Shown here piece after piece: positions 24,931 through 37,180 of a stretch of 64,000 bases of DNA (within the stretch, counting starts at the first letter, position 1; every line of letters begins with the position of its first letter). Source of the DNA: Archegozetes longisetosus (Eukaryota; Arthropoda; Arachnida; Sarcoptiformes; Trhypochthoniidae). Position numbers and translations under genes: made by a program. Where the stretch lies: contig JAEMBT020000002.1 of NCBI GenBank assembly GCA_018873245.2, positions 9,956,001-10,020,000 of the forward strand. Reading direction: 5' to 3'. The notes under the pieces are model-generated. The model was not told where the DNA came from and made no database searches. It saw only the letters and a list, made by a program, of their open reading frames with translations.

Positions 24931-26347
24931 TACACTCTTGCCTTAATTTCATGCTCTTTATGCTTTTAGAGAGGTTTCGATAATTTCTCTACTGCATCCC
25001 TATCTATCACTTACTATTTAATCGTCACCGCATTGTTATTTTCAACCAACACTTCACTCTTCTATCTGTCATATTATTTTAAACAATACAAATCCGACCC
25101 AACCAACAGATTATAACTATTTATTTAAATGCATAACTTACCGCTATAAACATTCTAGTCACTCAGTACTATTCTTTCGTTTCTAGTCTTTTATGGTTTT
25201 GTATTACTGGTGTTTATATTAAAATGTTTGGATTTCAACGTTATTTAGATTACTTCCATAACTTTAAATCATTGTGTAAGATCTAAACTTCCGCGCTGTT
25301 CCGTTCCATCGTTCCAACTTATTTGATTAGAAGTCTGGTTGAAAATCTGGTTCGAAAATCTGGTTCAATATTCCATTTATTCCGTTAATGTTGGTTGTCG
25401 AGCTTAAGCATCTTGATTGAAATCATTTACTTTTTTTGTGCAAGTTTTAAGTCAAATTTTCAAATAATTCTTCCAGAATAATTATCATAAAATAATTCGT
25501 TGTTCAACTGATCGGACTTGAAAATCTGACTAAATGCAACAATTATTTAGTAAATTTTGATTAAACATCTTTAGTATATTGTCAAATTGTAAGTCAAATT
25601 CAGAACATTTGTTTGAGTCCGAACGCTAAGTTTAAGTGTAATTTGAGAACTAGACCTGAGAACGTATGCTATGAGGACTAAATTTCAACTAATTTTATCA
25701 AAACTAAATTACTCAATCTCAGTAGTACTTGTTTTTTATAAATTCGCTTTCAGATATTTATAGTTACTGTTTTTATGAATTAACATCTTTCAGCTTTAAA
25801 AATAGTTTTCTTTTCTTCATTAAACCTTATGATGTTTTCTGACAAACTATGCGATCAAACAAATAAACATATTTACAGTCTATTATTAGGGTTACAGTAG
25901 ATGTGATTTCTTTTACTTCTTTTCATTCATGTTGTAGTTTTTAATCTTTTATTCGATTATTTTAATAGTGGTAAAAATTAATTTTTTTGTATTGATTTTT
26001 ATTTTACTATTGGGAACGAGGCAAAGTTGCTTTTGTGTAGGGTCTAGACATCAGTCATTGATTTTACGTTAGAAATAAGCAAATAAGGGTTAAACTATAT
26101 AAGAGTCAGACTTAAATTTTGCTTATTTTCTTGGCTACAATTAATGGCTAATGTCTGGATCCACACGAAAGACAACTTGTGTGGTTCCTACTTATTATCT
26201 AATAATAATTTAACTTTGTTAATTCTTGGCATTTTCCCGATTAATAATAAAAAGTTTTCAGTGGGATCATAATGATTTTTATTTATATTCTATACTAAAA
26301 TCAAATTTAAAATTCAATCTAATTTAATCATTCAATAAAGACCTTGG

Positions 26348-29300
26348 ATGGAGTCAGACAAACAAAGTGGGCCTGATTCTGACGAGGTGGCCAAAGATCC
26401 CGGTGCTTTAACCTCTCATCCCAGCTATACTGATAAAGACTTCGAAGGTTTGCAAATGAACTGTTTTACAACAAATTCCTTTCTCAGTATTGATATTTCT
26501 ATTCAACAAAACTATTGTCTGCTTAAGTTGAGTTATATAATAAAGATATTGAGAGCATTTGATATGATATGAAGACGTGTTGAACTGTAGTAATTATTTT
26601 GCATAAAATCTTAAAACATAGAATCCTTAGTAAAACAGAAGCGTGTTCAATATAAGCAATATGTTTGCAAATAAGGCAATAGAATTTAATTTATTTGAAA
26701 CCTTCAAATCAATTGAAATCAAGCTGAATTGTTCAAATATAATAGGATTTAGCAATTTATTTACGTAAGTTCAGGCTAATAAACATTAGTTTAGTTTGCT
26801 ATGAAGCCCACACTAAGTTTACGCTATAATTGTATTAGTTGTTAAGCTTTTCAGTTATTAAAAGATTATTTTTCAGATTTAGCCAGAAGATATTTACTAC
26901 TATTTTTCAAAGGCTAACTATTCAAATAAATAATAATTGAAGGACAGCAATGATATCGAAATATTTTTTATGACAAAGTTCATCTGTTTGAAGATGTGGA
27001 ATAGAGTCCTATTTATAGTTTTATGGCCAAACACTCAATGAATATTTATTACTTTACTCAACTTCCAATACATATTGTCGAAACATCTGATCGAAAATTG
27101 TTTTATCGGGTATTAGAAATTAGGAACATATGTCATAAAATATGATAGATTATATTTCATTTAAGCTTACGTTTCCAAGTAGTAATAACAGTTGTTTGGC
27201 TGAAACGTTTTTAAACTATTCAAATTTGTACGAACATAATTGACGTTTGCAGTTCATGCCATATGAAACTTATGAAATAAGATCTAAGTAATAATTTCAT
27301 ATAAAGATTAGAAAAGGATCTGAAATTATTTTATATATCAAACATCTTATATGCCTGTCAGTTGTTTGATACTTTAACGAAATAATATTCCTCAAATTAA
27401 AATAAAACTGCGGCTTTCTTAAACTTCCAAACAATCTTCAATTCAACAGAAATTTTATAGACTAAGTTCAAGTTTATATATTTTCACAAACCATCAAAGA
27501 CACGACCGGAATGGTTTTGTTAGTCTAAAAATATCAATGCTTACACTTTGGAATAATAATCTTGAGTTGATGTTAGAAAATTATATTGTCAACTTAATAT
27601 AAATTAGGGCATAGAGCACATTCTGTCTACTGTACATATGGATTCCATATGCCTACCAGTTATCGTCGTCGAGGTCACCATCGAAGACATAAACACCATA
27701 AAAATGGAAATAAAAAGAGAGAAGATGATGAGCCTAATGATGAAGTTTCGCAAAATATTAGACCTGGTATTTCTCTATCTATTTTATGTTTCTAATCTTT
27801 CAGACGTTAATTACTAATTATGTTTACTTTATGCCAATTTAGCTGATCGTGTCCAATTTATTCTTGGTGAAGATGACATGGATGGCGCTCATGAATCACA
27901 TCCATTATTCAGTGAATTGGAAGAACTTTATATTAATGGAGAAGATCTAGAGTGGAGAGAAACTGCCAGGTCTGCAAACTATCAATCATAAGTTGTGTTC
28001 TAATTTTTGCATAAAATTATTCATTTTAAAGATGGATCAAATTTGAGGAAGATGTCGAAGAAGGAGGTGATCGTTGGTCGAAGCCACACGTGGCCACTAT
28101 TTCTCTTCACTCACTTTTCGAGCTTAGAAGTTGCATTCTTAACGGAACCGTTATGCTCGATCTCGAAGGAGGAAGTCTTGACCAAATCGCAGGTCCGTTA
28201 AAACAGATTATCTGTACAGTAAAGCCTGTCTAACTTGGACACGAAGTTGTTTTTAAAAATCATTTAATTGCACGTGAGAGTTAGACAGGTTTTGCTGCAT
28301 ATAACGCATATAACTAAAACTACTCTTCAAACCAACAGATTTGGTTCTTGAGAATATGGTTAATTGCGGACAATTATCTTTGGACATTAAAAACAAAGTG
28401 AAAGAAGCCTTACTCCGAAGACATAGACATCAACATGAGAAGAGGCACGATAGAAATGATAGTAAAAACAGACTTCCTTTAATTCGATCGTTGGCAGACA
28501 TTGGTCGTAATTCGAGTAAAAGCATGTTTGGTTCCCACAGTAAGTAATGGAGAATATACTAAAAATGTACTAATTTTGTTGTATACTTACGACCAAATAC
28601 TCCTCATCAGTAAATATATTCAAACATATCACAAACCCTCATGTCTTGTAGTAAACTTGATTTGACTTCAAATTAAATCATAATTCTATAAATAATGATT
28701 AATCGTTGAAACTGACAGATCAGTTGGATAAAGAGAGCGGTGACACTTCTCCTACTTATGACTGGAATCCTTTTAGAAAATTTTCGGGTCAAAATTCTTT
28801 AGGACTGCCTTTGGAAAAATCAGGTTCAATGAAAAATGGTTTGAAAATAGAAGCGCGTGAATTAATTGACCAAACTCTAACTAATGTTCCCTTAGTTATC
28901 TGAAAGTGTTCTGAATAAGCGAACTAACCATAGGATGTCCAAAATCTAATTCTAGTGTTGATAGTCTACTACAGTTAAATCTGTCTAACTTAAACAGTTT
29001 TTGGAAGAACAATAAAATAAAATTTCATTTTCTATCCATTAATTTAGATTGTTTTTAAAAGTCACCTAACTACATGTCAGAGTTAGACAGATTTCACTTT
29101 AGTTGAATAGTGTTTTAGTCAATTTTTCGAAACAAGTCAACTAAAGTTTTCTATGTTTATGATTTAATAGCTGGAAGTAATAACGAAGGGCTACCCAGTA
29201 GCCCAAGTGTAACTTCACTACACCTTCACGCTAACAATCAGCAACAATCAGCCTCTACCGGACAATTGTCCATCAATACTGAAGCCAATGCGAGTTCAAC

Positions 29301-32300
29301 TTCAGACCTGCAGCACAAAGTATGCCAACTTGAAATCTAAAACAGTCGGTCAAATTAACTAAAGATTTATTATTGTCACAATCAGCTCAATCAAGCATTT
29401 ATGCGCAAAATTCCTCCGGGCTCTGAAGCGGACAATATTCTTGTTGGAGAAATCGACTTTCTGGAGCGCTCCATTTCAGCGTTTGTTCGACTGAATCAGG
29501 CGTGTCATTTGGGAGACTTGACCGAAGTTCCAGTGCCAACAAGATTTCTATTCATATTACTTGGACCCCACAGGTTAGCATTTGTTACTGCTGTTTGTGA
29601 AATTGAAAAGTAAAAATTTGCTCTCGACAGCATTCCAGGTCGATATCATGAAGTGGGAAGAGCCATGGCTACTCTTATGTCAGATGAAGTAAAGAATAAG
29701 CTTTGCCAAGATTAGTTCTTTGACTAATTGCACGGAAAAAATTTTATGACTTATAGGTGTTTCATGATGTGGCCTACAAAGCTAAAAGTCGTGAAGACTT
29801 GTTGGCAGGTGTTGATGAATTCTTAGATGCCGTTACCATTCTACCTCCTGGAGCATGGGATCCAAGTATAAGAATTGAACCGCCAAATCAAATACCATCG
29901 CAAGAAGCTCGTAAAAAGCACGACAACCAAGAACCTAAGAATGAGTCATCTGAAGATGAAGAGGAAAAAGAAAGAGAAAACAGTGGTCTGAAGAGATCTG
30001 GAAGGTATGGATTAGGATTGACTTAATCTGATTGACTCGTTAAACAAATGTTGACATACAAATTTTCAGGCTTTTTGGTGGACTAATAAATGATGTGAAG
30101 AGAAAGCTTCCATGGTATTGGTCTGATTTCAAGGATGCCTTTGTTCTGCAATCAATAGCATCGATATTCTTTTTGTATTTTGCGTGTTTAACTCCTATTA
30201 TCACATTCGGTGGTTTGCTCGGAGCAGCGACTGGAAATAATATAGTAAGTCATTAACTGATTCAATCAGAGCTCAACCAATTCGTTCTGATAGGCGACAA
30301 TGGAAAGCTTAATGAGTGGCTTAGTCTGTGGTTTAGCTTATGGGTTTTTTAGTGGGCAACCGCTCACAATTCTTGGTAGTACTGGTCCTGTGCTTATTTT
30401 CGAGACTATTCTTTATGAATTTTGCAAGTATGTCATTACATTTCTATTTCATACAAATGCAAGTCTTTTCATTTCTCATCTCTTATACCGAAAGTTATAT
30501 GATTAAGAAATCACAATCAGTTACTATTGATAACACTTTATGGTTTCAGAACTCATGGCTTTAATTATTTGACTGTTCGTTTATGGATTGGTCTCTGGGT
30601 GGCCGCTATTTTAATGATTTTGGTTGCTTTAGACGCGAGTGCTCTCGTGTGTTATATAACGCGTTTCACTGAAGAAAATTTCGCGACACTTATTTCCGTT
30701 ATTTTCATTTTCAAAGCTCTTGAGAATGTAAGATAAGTTCGGAGCATTCAAAAAGATAGCACATGTATCGTTTGCATTACTCAAATTGAAACTTAGAACT
30801 TAAACTTCATATTCTGTTTTCAATATGAACAAGTAATTGAATACATGTGGTATTTGCCGAAAATATAAATCATTTTTGTATGACTATTAAACGAATGAAT
30901 TTGTTACAGTTGTACGAGATTGGGTTAGAAAACCCGGTAAACCCTGACCCGAGCGTCCTCCAAACTACACGTGTTACTGTTCATTTCCTAATCAAACAGA
31001 ATACTTAGTTCAGTCGTATGATCGCAGAGACAATGAATTGAAGAAATGCAAAGATTTGGAAGGAAAATTGATCGGTGTTGGATGTGACACACCTCGATAT
31101 GTTCCCGACGTCTTCCTGCTATCAATAATTCTATTCTCAGCCACTTATGTCATTTCCCTAATGCTTAAAGAGTTCAAAACTTCTCCATTCTTCCCGACCA
31201 AATTTCGCCAAATTGTGAGCGACTTTGCGGTTGTGATCGCGATCGTGTCAATGACTTTGGTTGACTCTCTGATAGATCTTAATACACCTAAACTTTATGT
31301 TCCGGACACGTTTGAAGTATGTATATTGTTAGCATTGATTGTGTTATTTGAGTGTTGTATTATCTGCTGTATTAACTATTGTGTGAAATGTACATAATAG
31401 CCAACCTTAAAAGACGAGCGCGGATGGAGAATTCCATTTTTTCATAAAGATAATCCCTGGTTTCTCGTAGTCTTGTCACCACTTCCAGCACTTCTCGCAA
31501 CAATTCTTATTTTTATGGACCAGCAAATAACTGCTGTTATTATCAATAGAAAAGAATATAAGCTCAAAGTATGATTGAATAACTAAATAAATAAAATAGC
31601 ATTCACCTAACTGGACTTATTTGTCTAAATAGAAAGGATGTGGTTATCATTTAGATCTATTTGTACTCTCAGTACTCATTGCCATATGTTCTTTGATGGG
31701 TCTACCCTGGTTTGTAGCCGCAACGGTCCTCTCTATGACTCATGTCAACTCTTTGAAAATGGAGTCCGAATCATCAGCTCCGGGAGAAAAACCACAATTT
31801 TTGGGTGTACGTGAACAGCGTGTAACTCATATATGCATATTTTTATTAGTCGGATTTTCGGTACTTTTCACGCCACTATTACAAAGAATTCCGATGCCTG
31901 TACTGTTTGGAGTATTTCTATATATGGGAACTTCTTCTCTCAAAGGATCACAAGTATAATCACATTTTCAATAAGATTTAACTCAATTTATAATCTCAAC
32001 AACACTTTAATCGAACTTATTATTTGAATTTCAGTTCTTTGATCGTATATTAATAATGTTTATGCCACAAAAATATCAACCCGACTATATGTTTCTCAGA
32101 CATGTTCCCACTATTAAAGTCCACATCTTCACCTTAATACAACTGCTCTGTTTTGTTCTTCTATGGGCTGTCAAGTCTTTTAGACGGATATCTATCGCAT
32201 TCCCTCTTATGGTAACTAGTATTTATCTACCAAACTATTCGTTAACTAATCGGTCTTATTATTTAAATACATCTATAGCTTGTAGTTATAATATTCATCA

Positions 32301-33209
32301 GAAAATTGTTAGACTTTTTCTTTACGCGCAATGAACTGAAAATATTGGACGATGTCATGCCTGAACACACCAAACGGAAGCGTGAAGAAGAAAAATTAGA
32401 AAAGGCTGAAGAGGAGCAAAAGGGAGGAAAGCTCATACCTAATGCCAGCTCAGGAAATGTTGCCATACCTCTGGCTAACGGAAACATTCTCAAAATTCCT
32501 GTCGACAAGTTTAACTCTGATCAGGATAAGCCCACCGCTATCAATATTACGGAACAGTTGGCCAAAAGTGGCGCCTGGAAGAGCATTGATCAAGCCATCC
32601 AAAAGAGTGATAAAAATCAGCACAAGTCAAATGGGTATCACTTCTAAGCATTTAAATATTCAGGCTTTACTTCTAAGTGCAGAACAGTGTCGGGATTTAT
32701 TGTGCTTCACGACCTGCATTGTTGTATCTTACGCTCACATTTCTTAAACTAAACCAAATTAGAAATAAGATCGGTGTAGCACGTTCTACAACGATATAAA
32801 ATCAATTCTGCAGCACGAGCGACAAACAATACAGGCCGTAAAGCAGTGTAACGCTGAGTATTGCTCATGTTTAAGTTGAACTTAAGTTTGTAGTACTGAT
32901 AAACGGAAACATAGCCCATACGTACATCCTCTTCAGCAATGCTGTCCTGCATTCAGAAGTAAAGCCAGTATTGAATTGACATTAATTATAAGTTTTTAAT
33001 AAAAATTAAAAAAAAGCAAAAAGAGAAAAGGAAATAAAAAAGACGCAAAAACAGAAGAAGAACAAAAACGATTGTCGACAATGAGAGAAGAAGACGATGA
33101 AGAAGATTGTGGTATAACTATAAGAGTGGACGCTCCGACACCAATACCATCAATGGTTGGATCGATGCATAACTCACCTAAAGATGATCGGAATGAGACT
33201 CCTGTATGA
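26348..33209 (+). CDS. Ndae1: SLC4 sodium-coupled bicarbonate transporter (Ndae1-like)
   Basis: Nineteen exons: 26348-26447, 27608-27766, 27843-27969, 28032-28192, 28339-28539, 28719-28838, 29171-29319, 29386-29573, 29631-29688, 29757-30004, 30070-30244, 30294-30427, 30550-30727, 30910-31316, 31400-31568, 31633-31953, 32035-32211, 32279-32634 and 33017-33209; about 1206 aa. A TAA lies in frame four codons before the ATG. The cytoplasmic half has [11 protein letters not shown], a His/Arg-rich stretch, [29 protein letters not shown] and GRYHEVGR. The membrane half has [45 protein letters not shown] and SAPGE. The tail ends near [14 protein letters not shown]. This pattern fits the Na-driven (NBCn/NDCBE/NDAE1) branch, which moves bicarbonate across the plasma membrane for pH control. 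Two exons (30910-31316 and 31400-31568) each carry an apparent 1-base frameshift. Two MITEs lie in introns. Confidence 0.94.
28217..28297. mobile_element. MITE copy C (short), in SLC4 intron 4
   Basis: An 81-bp near-complete hairpin preceded by TA. Left CAGTAAAGCCTGTCTAACTT, right GAGTTAGACAGGTTTTGCTG. It occupies more than half of the 146-bp intron 28193-28338. It is probably an internally deleted version of the 128 to 140-bp copies. Confidence 0.8.
28972..29099. mobile_element. MITE copy D, in SLC4 intron 6
   Basis: About 128 bp with inverted ends CAGTTAAATCTGTCTAACTT and AGAGTTAGACAGATTTCACT. The arm ends in the same block layout as copies A, C and E. It lies within the 332-bp intron 28839-29170. 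The right terminus has drifted from the consensus CTG. Confidence 0.75.
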
Positions 33210-34228
33210 ATATTACTATTAAATAATTATTAGTTTATTTAAATTTGCGTACATCAATAGTTTTGATTCAATCGAATTACGATTAATACCAAATAAATAG
33301 TAATACTATTAATAAATTATATTTAATCAAAATTCTGATATTCTCTAAATATAATCATTTAAGCGATGATTAATTTCTTTTGTTATTTAGATTTTATTCA
33401 AATAGAGTCAAAAGATAGAAATGATTTAAATTTAAAATTAATAATAATGACAACAATAATGACAAATATGACAAAATGTCATCTTTCAATTAAAACATTT
33501 TAAAGAATTAAACGAAAATTTACGAAATCAAAATCAATCATCAGGTACATTCAACCATTGGTTCATTACTTGTCTCAATCGACTAATCAATTCATCACTT
33601 CTTTCAGTTCTTTTTTCTTTCATTCTATAATGTTCTTATTTTAATTATTTCTTCTTTTAATTGTCTACTTTTTCATGAATTTGTTCTTTCATCAAATCTC
33701 TCATTCAATAAATTATTTTAAATATTAATTAATTCTATCAAATCACTAGATTTTGATTAGATTTTAATCATTATTAGAATGGATTGAGTTAATTGTTTAG
33801 AATAAAACTAATTTAGTAAACAATATCTAAATTAATATTATAATGTTGTTTAATAGATCATTACATCAATCATTGTTAAATCTGTAAAACATTTTCATAT
33901 TCAATTATAGGATCAATAAATACCTTCTCTTCTTTCAACTCTCATTTATTTCTTTTCGACAAATTTCGAGTTTTCATCAGTTCATCTTCAGATTTGGTTG
34001 TTTTCTTCATTCAAATCCAGTTTCAAAATAAAGATATAATAAACAATAAGTACGTACTATATGTAAGTACTCTGCATTTCATCAGATAATTGAGTGGAGA
34101 CTCCATGTGTTTGTACGCATGAAACACATTTTGCGTAATGTTTTCAAATTCGACACAAATCTATTAGACGTAAATCACACTTATATTGCATTTGTTATAG
34201 ATTCTGTTAATTATATCAAATTATTTTA
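33210..34228. other. Intergenic, AT-rich
   Basis: About 1 kb of very AT-rich DNA with a short run of near-repeats of TGACAAAxATG around 33450. It should hold the SLC4 3' UTR and the TIM14 promoter. No gene was seen. Confidence 0.5.
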
Positions 34229-35128
34229 ATGGTAAGTAGTCATGGTGTCTACCGATGTCTTACAGTTTGACTAATGATTGTTGTCCTTTGTGCTTTGACT
34301 CAGTCTTCAGCCATAATCGCAGGTTTGACTTTGGCTGCCATTGGATTCGGAGGTTTTCATTGATTTTATACTTCATTTAATTTATATTTGACTAAATTCA
34401 AACTAATTCTTTGATCATCTTCTATGTAAAGGAAGAGCACTATTGAGAGCTTCCAAAGGATTTTCAGAAACTTTGGCCAAATCTTTACCAAACAGTGCCG
34501 TAAATATTGTTAAATTTACTATTCTTATGATATAAATAGTGTCCGACTCAAGACTCACCAGTTTATGATTGAATTTTAGAAACAAGATATTAGGATTTAT
34601 CTGAAATTTTAAGAAATAGTTATCGAAATCCGAAAGCGATTATATGTTGGTATTGGTTTCCAACATACTGCACATCAGATTCACTAATAATAGTTTAGAA
34701 GATATAGATTATTAGCTAACCTTAACTTTGCTTTAATCAGAATGAGGCTTACGACAACGTGTTGTAAATGGAATAAAGCCCCATTTTTCAGATCATAAAT
34801 ACCTGAACTAATTGTATTGTCTTTGATTTTAGTCTTTCGCGAATAGTAAGTACTATAAAGGAGGATTTGATCCCAAAATGAATAGAAGAGAAGCCGGTCT
34901 CATACTGGGCATCAGTCCATCTGCCAGTAAACTAAAAATCAAAGAAGCACACAAGAGAATAATGCTCTTAAATCATCCTGACAAAGGTTTCACATTTCTC
35001 AATTTTATCCATTTAATAATTAAATGATTTAATTTTCTATAACTCAATATTTAGGTGGATCTCCTTATTTAGCGGCAAAGATAAATGAAGCAAAAGATTT
35101 ACTTGAATCTGGAAAGCCAAAAGGATGA
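34229..35128 (+). CDS. DNAJC19: TIM14 / Pam18 mitochondrial import J-protein (DNAJC19-like)
   Basis: Five exons: 34229-34231, 34304-34352, 34432-34499, 34833-34986 and 35055-35128, all in phase, 115 aa (human DNAJC19 has 116). The first coding exon is the ATG alone, followed at once by a GTAAGT donor. An N-terminal membrane helix ([15 protein letters not shown]) is followed by the family block [15 protein letters not shown], a divergent J domain with the essential HPD triad (88-90), and [18 protein letters not shown] at the end. Known role: stimulates mitochondrial Hsp70 in the inner-membrane TIM23 import motor, facing the matrix. No other short protein family fits as well. Confidence 0.95.
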
Positions 35129-35133
35129 ATAAA
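35128..35133 (+). terminator. TIM14 polyadenylation signal overlapping its stop
   Basis: AATAAA begins on the last base of the TGA stop codon. If used, the 3' UTR would be only about 15 to 30 nt. Another AATAAA lies further on, near 35280. Confidence 0.4.
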
Positions 35134-37062
35134 TTAATCGAGATTTATTTTTGTTTATTAGTCAAGCTTTTACTCTAGACTGTATTATATAGTTTATTAA
35201 ATTATTGAGTTATGCTTAACACGTTTTTAGAAGCTTAGGAACCAATGTCATTGAAATTATTAGTTCACCTGAACAAAAATAAATACTCTTGATTAGATCC
35301 AATTTGCTGACGTACTTTAAAATTACCAAAGGTTTTCCTGTTTAATTTATATTTTATCATTATTTGCATTAAAACCATTAGCTGAAAATCCGTTTTATGT
35401 CTTACAAAATCTGTTCTGTTACAAAAGTTTAAATCAATTCCAATTGATGATGATCATTTTGAAAAGAGTATAACATTAAATAATGTTTAGGTTATAAAAT
35501 ATGTTTCAAATTTTATTAAGATCTATAATACTACTTCATTCCTGATATGTGTTTACGATTTGATTACTTTTATTAAGGTCTATATTATATGAATCTTAGA
35601 TAAAAATTTATCAAATGGAACAGATATGAAGTGATTGAAGCCCTGCTCAAGACTAATAAATGTTTGTCTTTATTGTCAAACAGAGATTAATATTTAATTT
35701 GTTCGTATTATATCAACCATTCATTTTGACTGCAAATCCACTAGTCTTTTGAATAATGATTTTAAGTTTATCATATTTATTGAATTCATGAATATCTTGC
35801 TCATTTACTAATTCTGACTTAAATGTTATTAAAATGTAATAAAAACACATTTAGCGGCAAACAGAATCAATCAAATAAATGCACCCTTCAATCAGATTCG
35901 GTTGACCTAATCCTGTTCTTGTATGCACTTCTCATTAAGTGATCCATCTTGACTTATGGTTCAACTAATCTATTGTTAAACTTTCCTGACAATCGTGTTA
36001 ATTCTAAATTGACTCGATTTGCATTTGACTGATTTTTGTTAGTCAATTCAAAATGTTTGGATGCATTTGAATGGACTTAATAAATGGATTTGTTAGCATT
36101 AGTCGCTTATTAGCAACTGAAATATGAAGTAAAAATGATAAGCGACACTAACATTTAGTTTTTAGCAAAAATTCTATCTTAATTAACACACTAGTGTAGA
36201 AATGAGCAGAAATCCTGAAATCAGGTATAAATAGCATAGCAAATAATTGACCATTTTATCAGAGTTGTTTCAGGTCAAGTGAGTGTCTGGTTGAGAAGTT
36301 ATTCCTATCAGTCAGCAAATACTCTTGAATTCCTTAACCAATTCCCATTAAGTTTATTTGACTTGAATCACATAAAAACCTAAGTTTGCTTTATAGATAA
36401 ATCTAATTAACTTCTCGTTAGCAAATATTATGTACTCTATTTGTAGACATGCAACTAATTTTCTTTTTCTTTCTTTGGGTCTATGATTAATCTCTATCAG
36501 GAAATAAGTCTATGTCATATTCTTTGCCAATAATCAATCTTTTTATCAAACTTTTCAACTTATTTGAAAAATCTTAATCGACTATATGGTTGATCAATTC
36601 ACTTGTTGTGAATATAAATTTGAATTAAACTTAAAAATATGCTAGATTTGAAAATATTGTAGTCAAAACAAGAGTTCGTTTAAGTTGACTGAAGTGCAAG
36701 CGATAAAAACTGAAAATAAATTTTTTTTCCAGTAATAAACCCGTTATCAGTAATAATTCATATAATATAAATTTATTGGCAGTAATAGTATCTTGTAGTG
36801 TAAAGGATTAAATGTCAATGATGTAATCCAAGATTAAGATTTATACATTTTATTGATAAGGGATGTGAGCGAGAAGCGATCCGGAGTTAAGGAAAAGCCT
36901 TATCAGTGGACTTTTCGCCTTAAACAGTCTAAATGGTATTAAAGTGAAGCCACCTGTACTGCATACTAACTTACCTGAATGTTAAGGTAACTTTCAAATA
37001 GCAGTTTATACTATATAGCCATCAAGTTTTTCAAGTGGGCTCTCTTACAATAACTGTAACAA
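35129..37062. other. Intergenic, no gene seen
   Basis: About 1.9 kb. No open frame resembles a known protein. The last few hundred bases (from about 36846) are less AT-rich and probably contain the promoter and 5' UTR of the MyRIP-like gene. Confidence 0.45.
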
Positions 37063-37179
37063 ATGGCTGCGAGCTATGAGTGCCAGTATGAATGCCATCA
37101 ATGCAACGTAAACTATCATAACAAACTTTTCAAATGTGGCCAAACAATCACTGCTCTTCTAATCAATACTTCTCTTTAA
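37063..37179 (+). CDS. Upstream ORF, 38-aa cysteine-rich peptide
   Basis: ATG to TAA ORF ending one base before the start codon of the MyRIP-like gene, in a different frame. Its five cysteines and two histidines include CQYECHQC and a later FKC, so metal binding is possible but unproven. It is too short to judge by coding statistics. It could be a translation-controlling uORF, a micropeptide or chance. No transcript evidence is available here. Confidence 0.3.
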   Translation: MAASYECQYECHQCNVNYHNKLFKCGQTITALLINTSL

Positions 37180-37180
37180 T

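Larger units (their letters stand above)
16316..26347. other. Gene-poor region, about 10 kb
   Basis: No ORF here shows recognisable protein content; the longest open frames (for example 20100-20306 and 21550-21759) look like chance frames in AT-rich DNA. It contains one MITE, a small hairpin and a GC-raised patch. Distant noncoding exons or enhancers of the flanking genes could lie here. Confidence 0.5.
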
